A DNA stretch of 64,000 nt from Elizabethkingia occulta (GTDB lineage: Bacteria > Bacteroidota > Bacteroidia > Flavobacteriales > Weeksellaceae), in NCBI RefSeq assembly GCF_002023715.1, contig NZ_MAHX01000018.1:248001-312000 (forward strand), given 5' to 3'. Positions within the stretch are counted from its first letter, which is position 1. The number at the start of each line of letters is the position of its first letter. The notes under the pieces are model-generated. The model was given only the letters and a program-made list of their open reading frames with translations, ran no database searches and was not told the DNA's origin. This document shows, in pieces, positions 51,262 through 58,716 of the stretch. The translations under genes and the position numbers were made by a program.

Positions 51262-52179
51262 CTATGTATGTGATAAAAAAGGAACAACTAGTTTTTGTTC
51301 TTCGAACATACGATATAACTCTTCAGACACATACAACACCGTATCTTCCTCTGTCAGCAACTCATACTCAAAACCTTCCTCTAATGGTGTAAAACCCAAT
51401 CGTACAGAAGTAAACTCCTCATGGATAAAGGCAGCAACAATCTGCTGTAGATCGACCATATTTTTGCTAAAAACTTCTGTAATTTCCAAAGCTTTTTCCT
51501 TCACATTAGCCACTACAATAGCTTCTAATTCTTCAATGTAGCATATAGTATCTTTATGCCCAAAGTCGGGGTAAGCATAACAATAAAACATTGATATGCC
51601 TTTACTTTGGACTGGTAAAGCCGTATTAGCCAGATTACTTTCTACCAAATTTGTGAATAAATCCAGATCCTCTCGATTGTCCAGGTTTAGTTTTCGTATC
51701 CCGACAGACGTAGAAAAATCTTTATTTGTTATATTTTTAAAAGCCTGATATTCTGCTACCGGTCTGAATCCGAATTTCGGATAAAAGTCCAATACACTGT
51801 CATTGGCAAACAGCAGCATCCCATCCGTTTTTTGTTTAAAATCTGCCAGAACCCGTTCCATCAGAAAACGACTTAGTCCTTTATTCTGATATTCAGGATC
51901 TGTCATTACGGTCCCAAACTGCAATAATTTCTTTTTCTCACCCTCAATCTCAGTATCAAAAAGACTTGCCGTAACATGAGATACTATTCTCTCTCCTTCG
52001 AACAGGGAATACACAATACAGTTATCATCCCAAAAACCACTCTGATAAAAGTTCTCAAAGGTGAATTCCCAAACCTGCTGTGTAAGCCTGTTCAGCTCTT
52101 CTCTTAATTTCTCATCATTTTGATAAGCAATAGCGAGGGTATAACTATGTTCGTGTATATTTACTTTTTCTAAATGCAT
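51262..52179 (-). CDS. GNAT-family acetyltransferase
   Basis: 305 residues: ERIVSHVTASLFDTEIEGEK, LQFGTVMTDPEYQNKGLSRF (acetyl-CoA loop YQNKGLS), LFANDSVLDFYPKFGFRPVA. The C-terminal ~130 residues form an additional domain of unknown role. 28 bp after GrpB. Confidence 0.85.
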   Translation of the reverse strand: MHLEKVNIHEHSYTLAIAYQNDEKLREELNRLTQQVWEFTFENFYQSGFWDDNCIVYSLFEGERIVSHVTASLFDTEIEGEKKKLLQFGTVMTDPEYQNKGLSRFLMERVLADFKQKTDGMLLFANDSVLDFYPKFGFRPVAEYQAFKNITNKDFSTSVGIRKLNLDNREDLDLFTNLVESNLANTALPVQSKGISMFYCYAYPDFGHKDTICYIEELEAIVVANVKEKALEITEVFSKNMVDLQQIVAAFIHEEFTSVRLGFTPLEEGFEYELLTEEDTVLYVSEELYRMFEEQKLVVPFLSHT

Positions 52180-52207
52180 TTTTTACGTTTTAAAGCCTCA
52201 TCAAGGT

Positions 52208-52813
52208 TTAAATTCTGCTCTTATTGTCTTTATACCAGCGAATTGCTTTTTGTTCTTCATCTTGTATAAAATCATTTTTAGCGTCATTATATTCATTCCC
52301 ATCCTTCCACTTTTTTTTCCCAATTTCCTCTTTTAGCTTCTGATATTCGGTCAGTACAACAGGATGTGTCCGAAGGTAATCCCGAAAAGCGATATGACGC
52401 AGCCAATGTTCCGAACCCACAGGTATTACATGTATATGGGCCATTCTTAAATCATGATCGTGAAGCTTCTCCGGAATTTCATCTCCTTTATTAATCTGTT
52501 CAGGAAAAGACCATTCGGAAGGTTTGGCTTTTAGCTTTACAAAAAATCTTCGGTAAGGCATATCTTCATTGTATTTTTCATAATACACATACTGATTCCC
52601 GGCTAATAAAATCGGAATTTTATCTAAATCATCTTCAGAATTAACACCTATCATAATATCGATAACAGGCTTTGCAGAAAGTCCCTCTACGGATGTACTT
52701 CCTATATGCTGAATATCTGTATGTAATGTAGATGTTAATTCTTCTAGTTCCTGTCTCAGTTCTTCAAACTGTTTTTTCCAGTCAGGATTATATTTTTCTA
52801 TGGTGAGCTGCAT
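52208..52813 (-). CDS. GrpB-family nucleotidyltransferase-like protein
   Basis: 201 residues from ATG 52813; an upstream in-frame ATG at 52873 would overlap the hydrolase gene by 44 bp and adds nothing conserved. TIEKYNPDWKKQFEELRQEL opens the domain; LHTDIQHIGSTSVEGLSAKP and VIDIMIGVNS form the GS...D.D.-type nucleotidyltransferase core; RMAHIHVIPVGSEHW follows. GrpB proteins resemble minimal nucleotidyltransferases; their substrate is unknown, and some are near antibiotic-resistance genes. Confidence 0.88.
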   Translation of the reverse strand: MQLTIEKYNPDWKKQFEELRQELEELTSTLHTDIQHIGSTSVEGLSAKPVIDIMIGVNSEDDLDKIPILLAGNQYVYYEKYNEDMPYRRFFVKLKAKPSEWSFPEQINKGDEIPEKLHDHDLRMAHIHVIPVGSEHWLRHIAFRDYLRTHPVVLTEYQKLKEEIGKKKWKDGNEYNDAKNDFIQDEEQKAIRWYKDNKSRI

Positions 52814-52829
52814 GATTGGAAAGTAGTAT

Positions 52830-53894
52830 TTATGAATATAATGTTCGGGGTCTTTTTCTGCCGAAAACAGCATCTTCTAACTTCTGAAGTATTTCCTTTT
52901 CGATATCTTCGGTATCAGGCTTATTACAGAGCAGAATGACGGATATTCCGCTATTCAAATATAAAGAATTATAGGTAAAATACCCAGGCCAGCCACCTGT
53001 ATGGTATACCTGCTTTTCATCATTCTTTTTTTCATCAAGCTCCCACCCTAATCCATATGAAAATACTTGTTCATCATTATTTACTGTAGGTTCAAACATC
53101 AGATCCAGATATTTCTCATCTACTAAATACTGTTCCAGTATCGCATTATTCCATATCAACAGATCATCCAATGTAGAGTTAACTGTTCCATCACCCTGTA
53201 TACCGTCCAGATAATAAACATACTCTTCTCCTTTTATTTCATCCGGCAACTTTAATTTTCCAGTCTCCGGATCACTTAAAACACCAAACGCATAATCAGG
53301 AATTAACTGCGGATTTTTCCGTCTGTTATATACCATGGTATTGTTCATGTCCAATGGTCTGAAAATATATTTCTGAAGTACTTCGGAGAAAGTAAAGCCT
53401 GTTATTTTTTCCAGAATTACAGCCAGTATTACATAACCCGTATTACAATAATCCCATTGTTCACCAGGATTAAAATAAACTTTAGGGCGAAGAGCTGTTA
53501 ATAGCCCTACTACGTCACTATTATCTGCAATAATCGTTTTATCCCAAAACTCTTCAAACAATTCTATATAATCAGGCAATCCTGAAGTATGATTGAGTAA
53601 TTGAAAAACGGAAATTCCTTCATAGGGAAAATCCGGAAGAAAATACTTTACGTCGGTATGCAGAGACAGATGATATATATCCAAAACCTTTAACATGGCA
53701 AAAGCTGTAAATGGTTTGGAAACAGACGCAAGCTCAAAAACTGAGGCTCTGCTCAGTTCTCGTTTTTCTTCCGGATGATAAGTATTGCCGAACGACCCTG
53801 TATATAGTACCTTACGTCGTTCGGCAATCATTATATTTCCATTAAATTTTATTTTTTTTATATAATTTTCAAGTATATCAAATACGTTCTTCAT
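52830..53894 (-). CDS. Serine hydrolase, class C beta-lactamase/PBP4-like
   Basis: 354 residues. SxxK motif at S57-V-S-K60 (FELASVSKPF), YxN as YCNTGY (WDYCNTGYVIL) and HTGG near the C-terminus (QVYHTGGWPGYF), the beta-lactamase class C/AmpH order. No signal peptide is evident, unusual for a peptidoglycan or beta-lactam hydrolase, so it may be a cytoplasmic esterase or D-peptidase. Follows DUF418 by 7 bp. Confidence 0.87.
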   Translation of the reverse strand: MKNVFDILENYIKKIKFNGNIMIAERRKVLYTGSFGNTYHPEEKRELSRASVFELASVSKPFTAFAMLKVLDIYHLSLHTDVKYFLPDFPYEGISVFQLLNHTSGLPDYIELFEEFWDKTIIADNSDVVGLLTALRPKVYFNPGEQWDYCNTGYVILAVILEKITGFTFSEVLQKYIFRPLDMNNTMVYNRRKNPQLIPDYAFGVLSDPETGKLKLPDEIKGEEYVYYLDGIQGDGTVNSTLDDLLIWNNAILEQYLVDEKYLDLMFEPTVNNDEQVFSYGLGWELDEKKNDEKQVYHTGGWPGYFTYNSLYLNSGISVILLCNKPDTEDIEKEILQKLEDAVFGRKRPRTLYS

Positions 53895-53901
53895 TAATTT
53901 T

Positions 53902-54978
53902 TTAGTTTGAAATTTTTCGCATCAACATTTCCAAAGGCCCCTGTTTAAACTTCTTGCTCCAAAAGATGCTGAAATAAATACTAATAATAAAGTAACCTAC
54001 AGAGAATAATAAAATATAAACGGGCTGTAAAGGCGGCTGTCCTCCTAATTCTCCCGAATAATAATCGCCTCGTAAAAGTGCCAGTATCACAAGACCAATC
54101 GTAAGATGAGATACATAATGTGTAAGTGTCATCTGCCCTGTTTTAGCCAGATCTATCGCCCACTGTTTATCCGAAATATACAGGCTTACATACATGAAAG
54201 CTGCAATAAGCATCATTCCAAAGCTTAGAGTATTGATTACAAAAGGTAAAAACGGTGGAATATAATCTGAATGGATAAATTCCATAACCTTTGGACTAAG
54301 ATTAAGATAAGGGCTTGCAAAACGAATCATCTCAATAAAAATGAATAACACAAGTCCTATTAAAAACATTTTACGTTGGGTCTGTTTTTGCGTCCAGTCC
54401 TGTCTTCCTAAATATAAACCTACAGCGAAATACGCAAACCATGGAAATATAGGATTCCATCCATTGTAGAATGTATTCCGGAGAAAACCTTCTACTGTCC
54501 AGAAATCCAGATATTGTAAATTCTGAAAATCCCACCCTGTCTCATAAGGGATAAATAGTAACAGAATATGAAAGACCGCCACAGTAATACCAGCAGCTAT
54601 TAGGTAGTACTTTTTATCCATGAACACCAGCAAAGCACCTATACTCATATACCCACCATACAAATGCAGGATATCTGCAGGCCACCACAGATAAAAAAGT
54701 ACTCCAAAAACAAATAGGAATGCTGCACGCTTCAGAATTGTTGTTCTTAATCTTTTTCTGTCTTCTTCGGTGTATTCTGAAATCCGGTTTGTCATCAGTG
54801 CCACACCCATACCCGCCAACATAACGAAGACTGTACTGGAATGTCCGCTAAACAGGGTCAGGAACTTACTCATGAAACTATTATCTTCTTTCCCAAAGAC
54901 AATATTAAAGTTTACAATAAACATCCCAAAAATAGCATAAGCCCTGGCCAGATCAAATCCGATAATCCTTTTCTTCAT
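53902..54978 (-). CDS. DUF418-family membrane protein
   Basis: 358 residues from ATG 54978; an ATG 21 bp upstream (54999) lies before the -7 box and is rejected. About ten membrane helices; FDLARAYAIFGMFIVNFN and FSGHSSTVFVMLAGMG, then GQMTLTHYVSHLTIG and a tail FWSKKFKQGPLEMLMR, typical of DUF418 proteins related to acyltransferase-3/DUF1624. Leads a nine-gene run. Regulated by a CRP/FNR-like dyad at 55026. Confidence 0.88.
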   Translation of the reverse strand: MKKRIIGFDLARAYAIFGMFIVNFNIVFGKEDNSFMSKFLTLFSGHSSTVFVMLAGMGVALMTNRISEYTEEDRKRLRTTILKRAAFLFVFGVLFYLWWPADILHLYGGYMSIGALLVFMDKKYYLIAAGITVAVFHILLLFIPYETGWDFQNLQYLDFWTVEGFLRNTFYNGWNPIFPWFAYFAVGLYLGRQDWTQKQTQRKMFLIGLVLFIFIEMIRFASPYLNLSPKVMEFIHSDYIPPFLPFVINTLSFGMMLIAAFMYVSLYISDKQWAIDLAKTGQMTLTHYVSHLTIGLVILALLRGDYYSGELGGQPPLQPVYILLFSVGYFIISIYFSIFWSKKFKQGPLEMLMRKISN

Positions 54979-54996
54979 GTTGCATATATTCCGCAG

Positions 54997-55041
54997 CAAA
55001 AATCACGATTACCATCCAACCAGCCTTTGACAAATGTCAAA
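54997..55041 (-). promoter_or_regulatory. Class-II-type CRP/FNR dyad and -7 box of the DUF418-led run
   Basis: Dyad TTTGACAAATGTCAAA at 55026-55041 (centre 55033.5), symmetric but for the two central bases; on the minus strand the -7 box GATTTTTG ends in G at 54997, 36.5 bp away. The leader to ATG 54978 is about 12 nt. A CRP/FNR gene lies at 55832-56398. Confidence 0.68.
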
Positions 55042-55064
55042 AAATCCAGGAATTATAAGATTTA

Positions 55065-55775
55065 ATTTATAACCACAAAAGAAACTTTTTTTAACACATA
55101 GAGACATAACCTGCTAATCTATGATGAAGGTATCTTCGATACTAACATAGAATACATAGCTGATGTGTGAAAATTTATTTTCCTATGTATCAACTCTTTT
55201 ATAGAATTAATCCTATGTTTCTATGTGGTTTTGTATGCAGTATTGATAACCACAAAAGAAACCTTTTTTACCACATAGAGACATAGCTTTAGAAGCTTCG
55301 ATATATGCGGCTATAATTCATAACCACAAAAAAAACAAAAGAATAACATATCGGATCCGGTAAAAGTTCAAAAAACAATCTTTTTTAACCACATAGAGAC
55401 ATAGCTTTAGAAGTTCTAATAAGGTATATCCCTATGTTTCTATGTGGTTTTACATACCGTATTTATAGCCCAAAAGAAATATTTTTTCAACTACATATAT
55501 ACATAGCTTTATAACCTCTAATAAGGTATTTCCCTATGTTTCTATGTGGTTTTATATACAGTATTGATAACCGCAGAAGAAACTTTTTTTACCACATAGA
55601 GACATAGCTTTAGAAGCTCTAATAAGGTATATCCCTATGTTTCTATGTGGTTTTATATACCGTATTTGTAGCCTAAAAGAAATATTTTTTCAACTACATA
55701 GAGACATAGCTTTATAACCTCTAATAAGGTATATCCTTATGTTTCTATGTGGTTTTATATGCAGTATTGATAACC
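55065..55775. repeat. Tandem array of ~101-bp palindromic units
   Basis: Right-arm sequence CTATGTTTCTATGTGGT occurs at 55213, 55432, 55534, 55635 and (one mismatch) 55736; left-arm ACCACATAGAGACATAG or variant at about 55094, 55271, 55388, 55491, 55590 and 55693. Each left-right pair can form a hairpin. Spacing of the last four units is 102, 101 and 101 bp. Flanks alternate between two types (CAGTATTGATAACC and CCGTATTTNTAGCC), so the higher-order period is ~202 bp. A single related copy is at 61397. No coding frame. Confidence 0.85.
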
Positions 55776-55794
55776 GCAGAAGCTATGATAGTAA

Positions 55795-55815
55795 CACTAG
55801 AGTTTGGGTCTAGTG
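55795..55815. terminator. Hairpin after the third CRP/FNR gene
   Basis: CACTAGA-GTTTGGG-TCTAGTG, 7-bp stem just downstream of the minus-strand stop at 55832. No T-run, so terminator activity is uncertain. Confidence 0.35.
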
Positions 55816-55831
55816 CTGCTATTATTTTTGA

Positions 55832-56398
55832 TTATATTTTCGCTCTGATTCGGCTAAGGGTTTCCAGAGAAATACCCAAATAAGATGATATATGGGTGAG
55901 TTTGATATGGTGAATATATTCCGGGGATTTCTTCAACAGATTGAGATAGCGGTCTGTTGCACTGCGTGCATGAAAATCGAAAATACGGTCTTCCAGCCAG
56001 ATAGCATATAATTCGGTGACGAGAATTACATATTCCATCAGCTGTGGGTATTGTCCCCTGATCTGATAAAAAGCATTATAATCAACTGCCTCAACAGTAA
56101 CGTCTGTCAGGCATTCTATAACTTCTTTGCTTGGTTTCTGATTCACAAGGCTCTCAAATGATACAGCAATATCTTCTTCAAAAAAGAATTCCGTTGTAAC
56201 TTCTTTATTGTCCAGAATAAAAAACTTTCGGGCAATTCCGTTTACCATAAAGTAACTTTTCCGACAAATTTCATTTTCCTGCAGCAAAAGCTCACCTTTC
56301 TTCAGGTGTTTAATTGTCGTTAACTGATCCATTACATTCGTTGTTTCTTCATCAAAACTTTCAACGAGTGTCTGAATCCTTTCGATATGTTCAGTCAT
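55832..56398 (-). CDS. CRP/FNR-family regulator (third copy, divergent)
   Basis: 188 residues. cNMP-binding-like beta-roll (LKKGELLLQENEICRKSYFM, VNGIARKFFI, TTEFFFEEDIAVSFESLVNQ), helix LVTELYAIWLEDRIFDFHAR and a C-terminal HTH (LTHISSYLGISLETLSRIRA) typical of the Bacteroidota Crp subgroup. Distinct from the two other copies. Starts immediately after the DUF488 stop. Candidate regulator of the dyad at 55026, 800 bp away (inference). Confidence 0.9.
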   Translation of the reverse strand: MTEHIERIQTLVESFDEETTNVMDQLTTIKHLKKGELLLQENEICRKSYFMVNGIARKFFILDNKEVTTEFFFEEDIAVSFESLVNQKPSKEVIECLTDVTVEAVDYNAFYQIRGQYPQLMEYVILVTELYAIWLEDRIFDFHARSATDRYLNLLKKSPEYIHHIKLTHISSYLGISLETLSRIRAKI

Positions 56399-56785
56399 TT
56401 ATGGCTGTGGTTTATTTTGATTCGCTTTTTTTGCAATAATATCGTCCAGATATTTTTTCAATACCAGAGGATGGCAGTGTTTTTCATCTTTTGCAGCATA
56501 CACCAGGGTTATTACTTCTTCTTTTTCTAACCTTTTCAGAAATGTAAGGCCAGGGTTTTTATCCAGTAATTCGGCTTTATATTTTGCAGAAAACTCAGCC
56601 CAAAGCGTAGGATCATGATGAAACCATTTTCTAAGCTCTGTAGATGGAGCTAAATCCTTGTCCCATTCGGCAATATCAACTTCTGGTTTAGAAATTCCAC
56701 GCGGCCATAACCTGTCCACCAGAACTCTGTAACCATCTTCCGGAGAAGGCTTCTCATAAACTCTTTTAAGGTGTATTGTCTGCAT
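56399..56785 (-). CDS. DUF488-family protein
   Basis: 128 residues: IHLKRVYEKPSPEDGYRVLV, DRLWPRGISKPEVDIAEWDK and LAPSTELRKWFHHDP are the diagnostic DUF488 stretches. Function not established. Adjacent, with no gap, to the CRP/FNR gene, so co-transcribed. Confidence 0.92.
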   Translation of the reverse strand: MQTIHLKRVYEKPSPEDGYRVLVDRLWPRGISKPEVDIAEWDKDLAPSTELRKWFHHDPTLWAEFSAKYKAELLDKNPGLTFLKRLEKEEVITLVYAAKDEKHCHPLVLKKYLDDIIAKKANQNKPQP

Positions 56786-56863
56786 AACTGTAAAAGCAAT
56801 GACTAAATTTATGAAAAATTATGCATTCTTTAGTAATACCAGTATTTAAGCAATATGAGCTGC

Positions 56864-57748
56864 TTAGCTCAGTTCTTTTAAGACTTTTATAGCATTTTCA
56901 TTCTTAGGATTTAATTTCAGAGATTTTTGATAACTCTTTTTAGCTTCTTCTTTTTTTCCCATCTTCAAAAGCAGTTCTCCATAGCTATCATAGGTATTCC
57001 ATCCTTTAGGGTATAATTGAGTATTTAGCTTAAATATTTCCAAGGCTTCATTCTCTTTATTCTCTTTCAATAGTTTATAACCAAAACTATTGATCTCATC
57101 TTCATTGACATTATATTCAGTGTTTTTTCCTTTCTTAAACTCTTCTTTAATCAGTAATATAAGTTTATCTACAGAAGGATTTTCTTTTGTATAATACTGG
57201 TCAACGGATTTCAGGTTCATCAGCCTTTCTTTCTCTTCCTGCTCTTTAATTGTTTCAACCTTATAATATTTTCTTTGTTCATCGGTTACCTTAGAAGGAT
57301 CTAGATTGTACCTCTTCCATTTACCGTTTGTTGTGTTGTTTCTTATAAACTGAGTACCATAAATCTGAGGTTTTCCCCGACGCATCAAATCTCTGTCAAC
57401 TGCCGCTGCATACCACCATTTATTAAGGCTTGGATCCAATTTTATGGCTTTATCAAAACTCTGAACTGCCATCCTTGAGGCTATTGTATCATTCCCATGT
57501 TGAAACACAATTCCTACATTTAGATAATCTTTTGCTGTTTGTACTTTATTTTCCTTTATAAGTTGGAAAATCCTCTCCCTTCTCATACTATCTTCTTTAT
57601 TCAGAATTTTCCAGTTTATCTCTCCGGACATTCTGGATTTCTGATCAGCATCTGCCATTTTCTGAAGTTCAGTATTGTCCTGAGCATCAATATGACTAAC
57701 AAATAATATAGTGAAAAGCAATGAAAATATCACATATGTTCTGTTCAT
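56864..57748 (-). CDS. Exported TPR-repeat protein
   Basis: 294 residues from ATG 57748, which begins the signal peptide YVIFSLLFTILFVSHIDAQ; a longer frame to 57808 is rejected. TPR-like units are at about residues 70-125 and 220-290 (ALEIFKLNTQLYPKGWNTYD, SYGELLLKMGKKEEAKKSYQ, KSLKLNPKNENAI). Probably periplasmic scaffold. No catalytic motif recognised. Divergent from mgtC. Confidence 0.78.
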   Translation of the reverse strand: MNRTYVIFSLLFTILFVSHIDAQDNTELQKMADADQKSRMSGEINWKILNKEDSMRRERIFQLIKENKVQTAKDYLNVGIVFQHGNDTIASRMAVQSFDKAIKLDPSLNKWWYAAAVDRDLMRRGKPQIYGTQFIRNNTTNGKWKRYNLDPSKVTDEQRKYYKVETIKEQEEKERLMNLKSVDQYYTKENPSVDKLILLIKEEFKKGKNTEYNVNEDEINSFGYKLLKENKENEALEIFKLNTQLYPKGWNTYDSYGELLLKMGKKEEAKKSYQKSLKLNPKNENAIKVLKELS

Positions 57749-57818
57749 AATCTTGTTACTTAAGTTCAGATAAAAATATACATTTTTCACCAAGTTTTGA
57801 AAAATCATAATTCTTTAT

Positions 57819-57889
57819 TTTCTAATGGATTTCTAATTACATTCTAAGACCTTTCTAACGGCCTTTCCAAATACACCAGCCTACCTTTG
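57819..57889 (+). promoter_or_regulatory. Four-fold TTCTAA direct repeat and -7 box of the mgtC-mgtA operon
   Basis: CTAA cores at 57822, 57833, 57844 and 57855, each 11 bp apart (TTTCTAAT, TTTCTAAT, ATTCTAAG, TTTCTAAC). -7 box TACCTTTG at 57882-57889, 60 bp from the first core. Layout typical of OmpR/PhoB-type regulator sites. Identical geometry at 61754. Confidence 0.75.
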
Positions 57890-57994
57890 CAGCAAAGAAA
57901 ACAGATATGGATACCGATCCGCATTATTACAACAACTAAGCATTCTGCCGCTTCACTTTTCTGTAAGCCGGCCGGATGCTAAAACAGAAAGGTT

Positions 57995-58693
57995 ATGAAC
58001 ACATTAGAATTTACACTTCGTCTTTTTATTGCATTTGCTTTGGGAGCCAGCATTGGTTTCGAAAGACAATGGCGCCAGAAAAGTGCAGGACTCCGCACCA
58101 ATACATTAGTATGTCTTGGATCGGCAGCATTTGTACTGCTTTCTATAAGAATAGGTGGTGATGCTACCGGCAGAATAGCATCTTATATCGTTAGCGGCAT
58201 TGGTTTTTTAGGTGGTGGAGTCATTATGAAAGACGGACTTACCGTAAGAGGACTTAATACTGCTGCTACCATCTGGTGCTCAGCTTCCGTTGGAGCTTTA
58301 TGCGCAATGGGACTTCCGTTTGAGGCAGCTATTACCAGCGGATTTATTATCCTCACTCATTTAATTCTACGTCCACTAGGAATAACACTTAGTAAAAACA
58401 TCAGCAGCAGAAGCCATTATACTGAATACCTGCTTAGTATTAAATGTAAAACGGAGGTTGAAAACCATATACGAGTGCTTCTTATGCAGTCCTTAGGCGG
58501 CAATGATAAGGTTCTGCTGAAATCCCTTACCAGCGATGATAATGGAACACCTGAAAATGCAATTATCACAGCCGAAGTTCATGCTTCTGTACCACAGGAC
58601 AGCTTTATGGAAAAAACAGCCAGCAGACTTACTATAGAAGACAAAGTAATTAAGGTAAGCTGGGAAATTATAGGTACCGAAAACGATTTGTAA
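57995..58693 (+). CDS. MgtC/SapB-family membrane protein
   Basis: 232 residues. N-terminal ~135 residues hold the MgtC membrane domain (LGASIGFERQWRQKSAGLRT, NTLVCLGSAAF, IVSGIGFLGGGVIMKDG, VRGLNTAATIWCSASVGALC), followed by a soluble ~90-residue C-terminal domain. In other bacteria MgtC is tied to low-Mg2+ growth and virulence, often inhibiting F-ATPase. Start ATG 57995 chosen over a longer frame. mgtA follows 23 bp downstream, so one operon, under the TTCTAA array. Confidence 0.92.
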   Translation: MNTLEFTLRLFIAFALGASIGFERQWRQKSAGLRTNTLVCLGSAAFVLLSIRIGGDATGRIASYIVSGIGFLGGGVIMKDGLTVRGLNTAATIWCSASVGALCAMGLPFEAAITSGFIILTHLILRPLGITLSKNISSRSHYTEYLLSIKCKTEVENHIRVLLMQSLGGNDKVLLKSLTSDDNGTPENAIITAEVHASVPQDSFMEKTASRLTIEDKVIKVSWEIIGTENDL

Positions 58694-58716
58694 CATTAAA
58701 AAACAGCATTGAGACA

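Noticed and set aside
52814-52873. Longer GrpB start
   Set aside because: Overlaps the serine-hydrolase gene by 44 bp and adds no conserved residues.
55065-55775. CRISPR array
   Set aside because: Units are ~101 bp palindromes without uniform short spacers; flanks between units are themselves repeated; no cas gene nearby.
57760-57994. Magnesium riboswitch ahead of mgtC
   Set aside because: The interval is short and explained by the TTCTAA array and promoter; no M-box-like structure seen.
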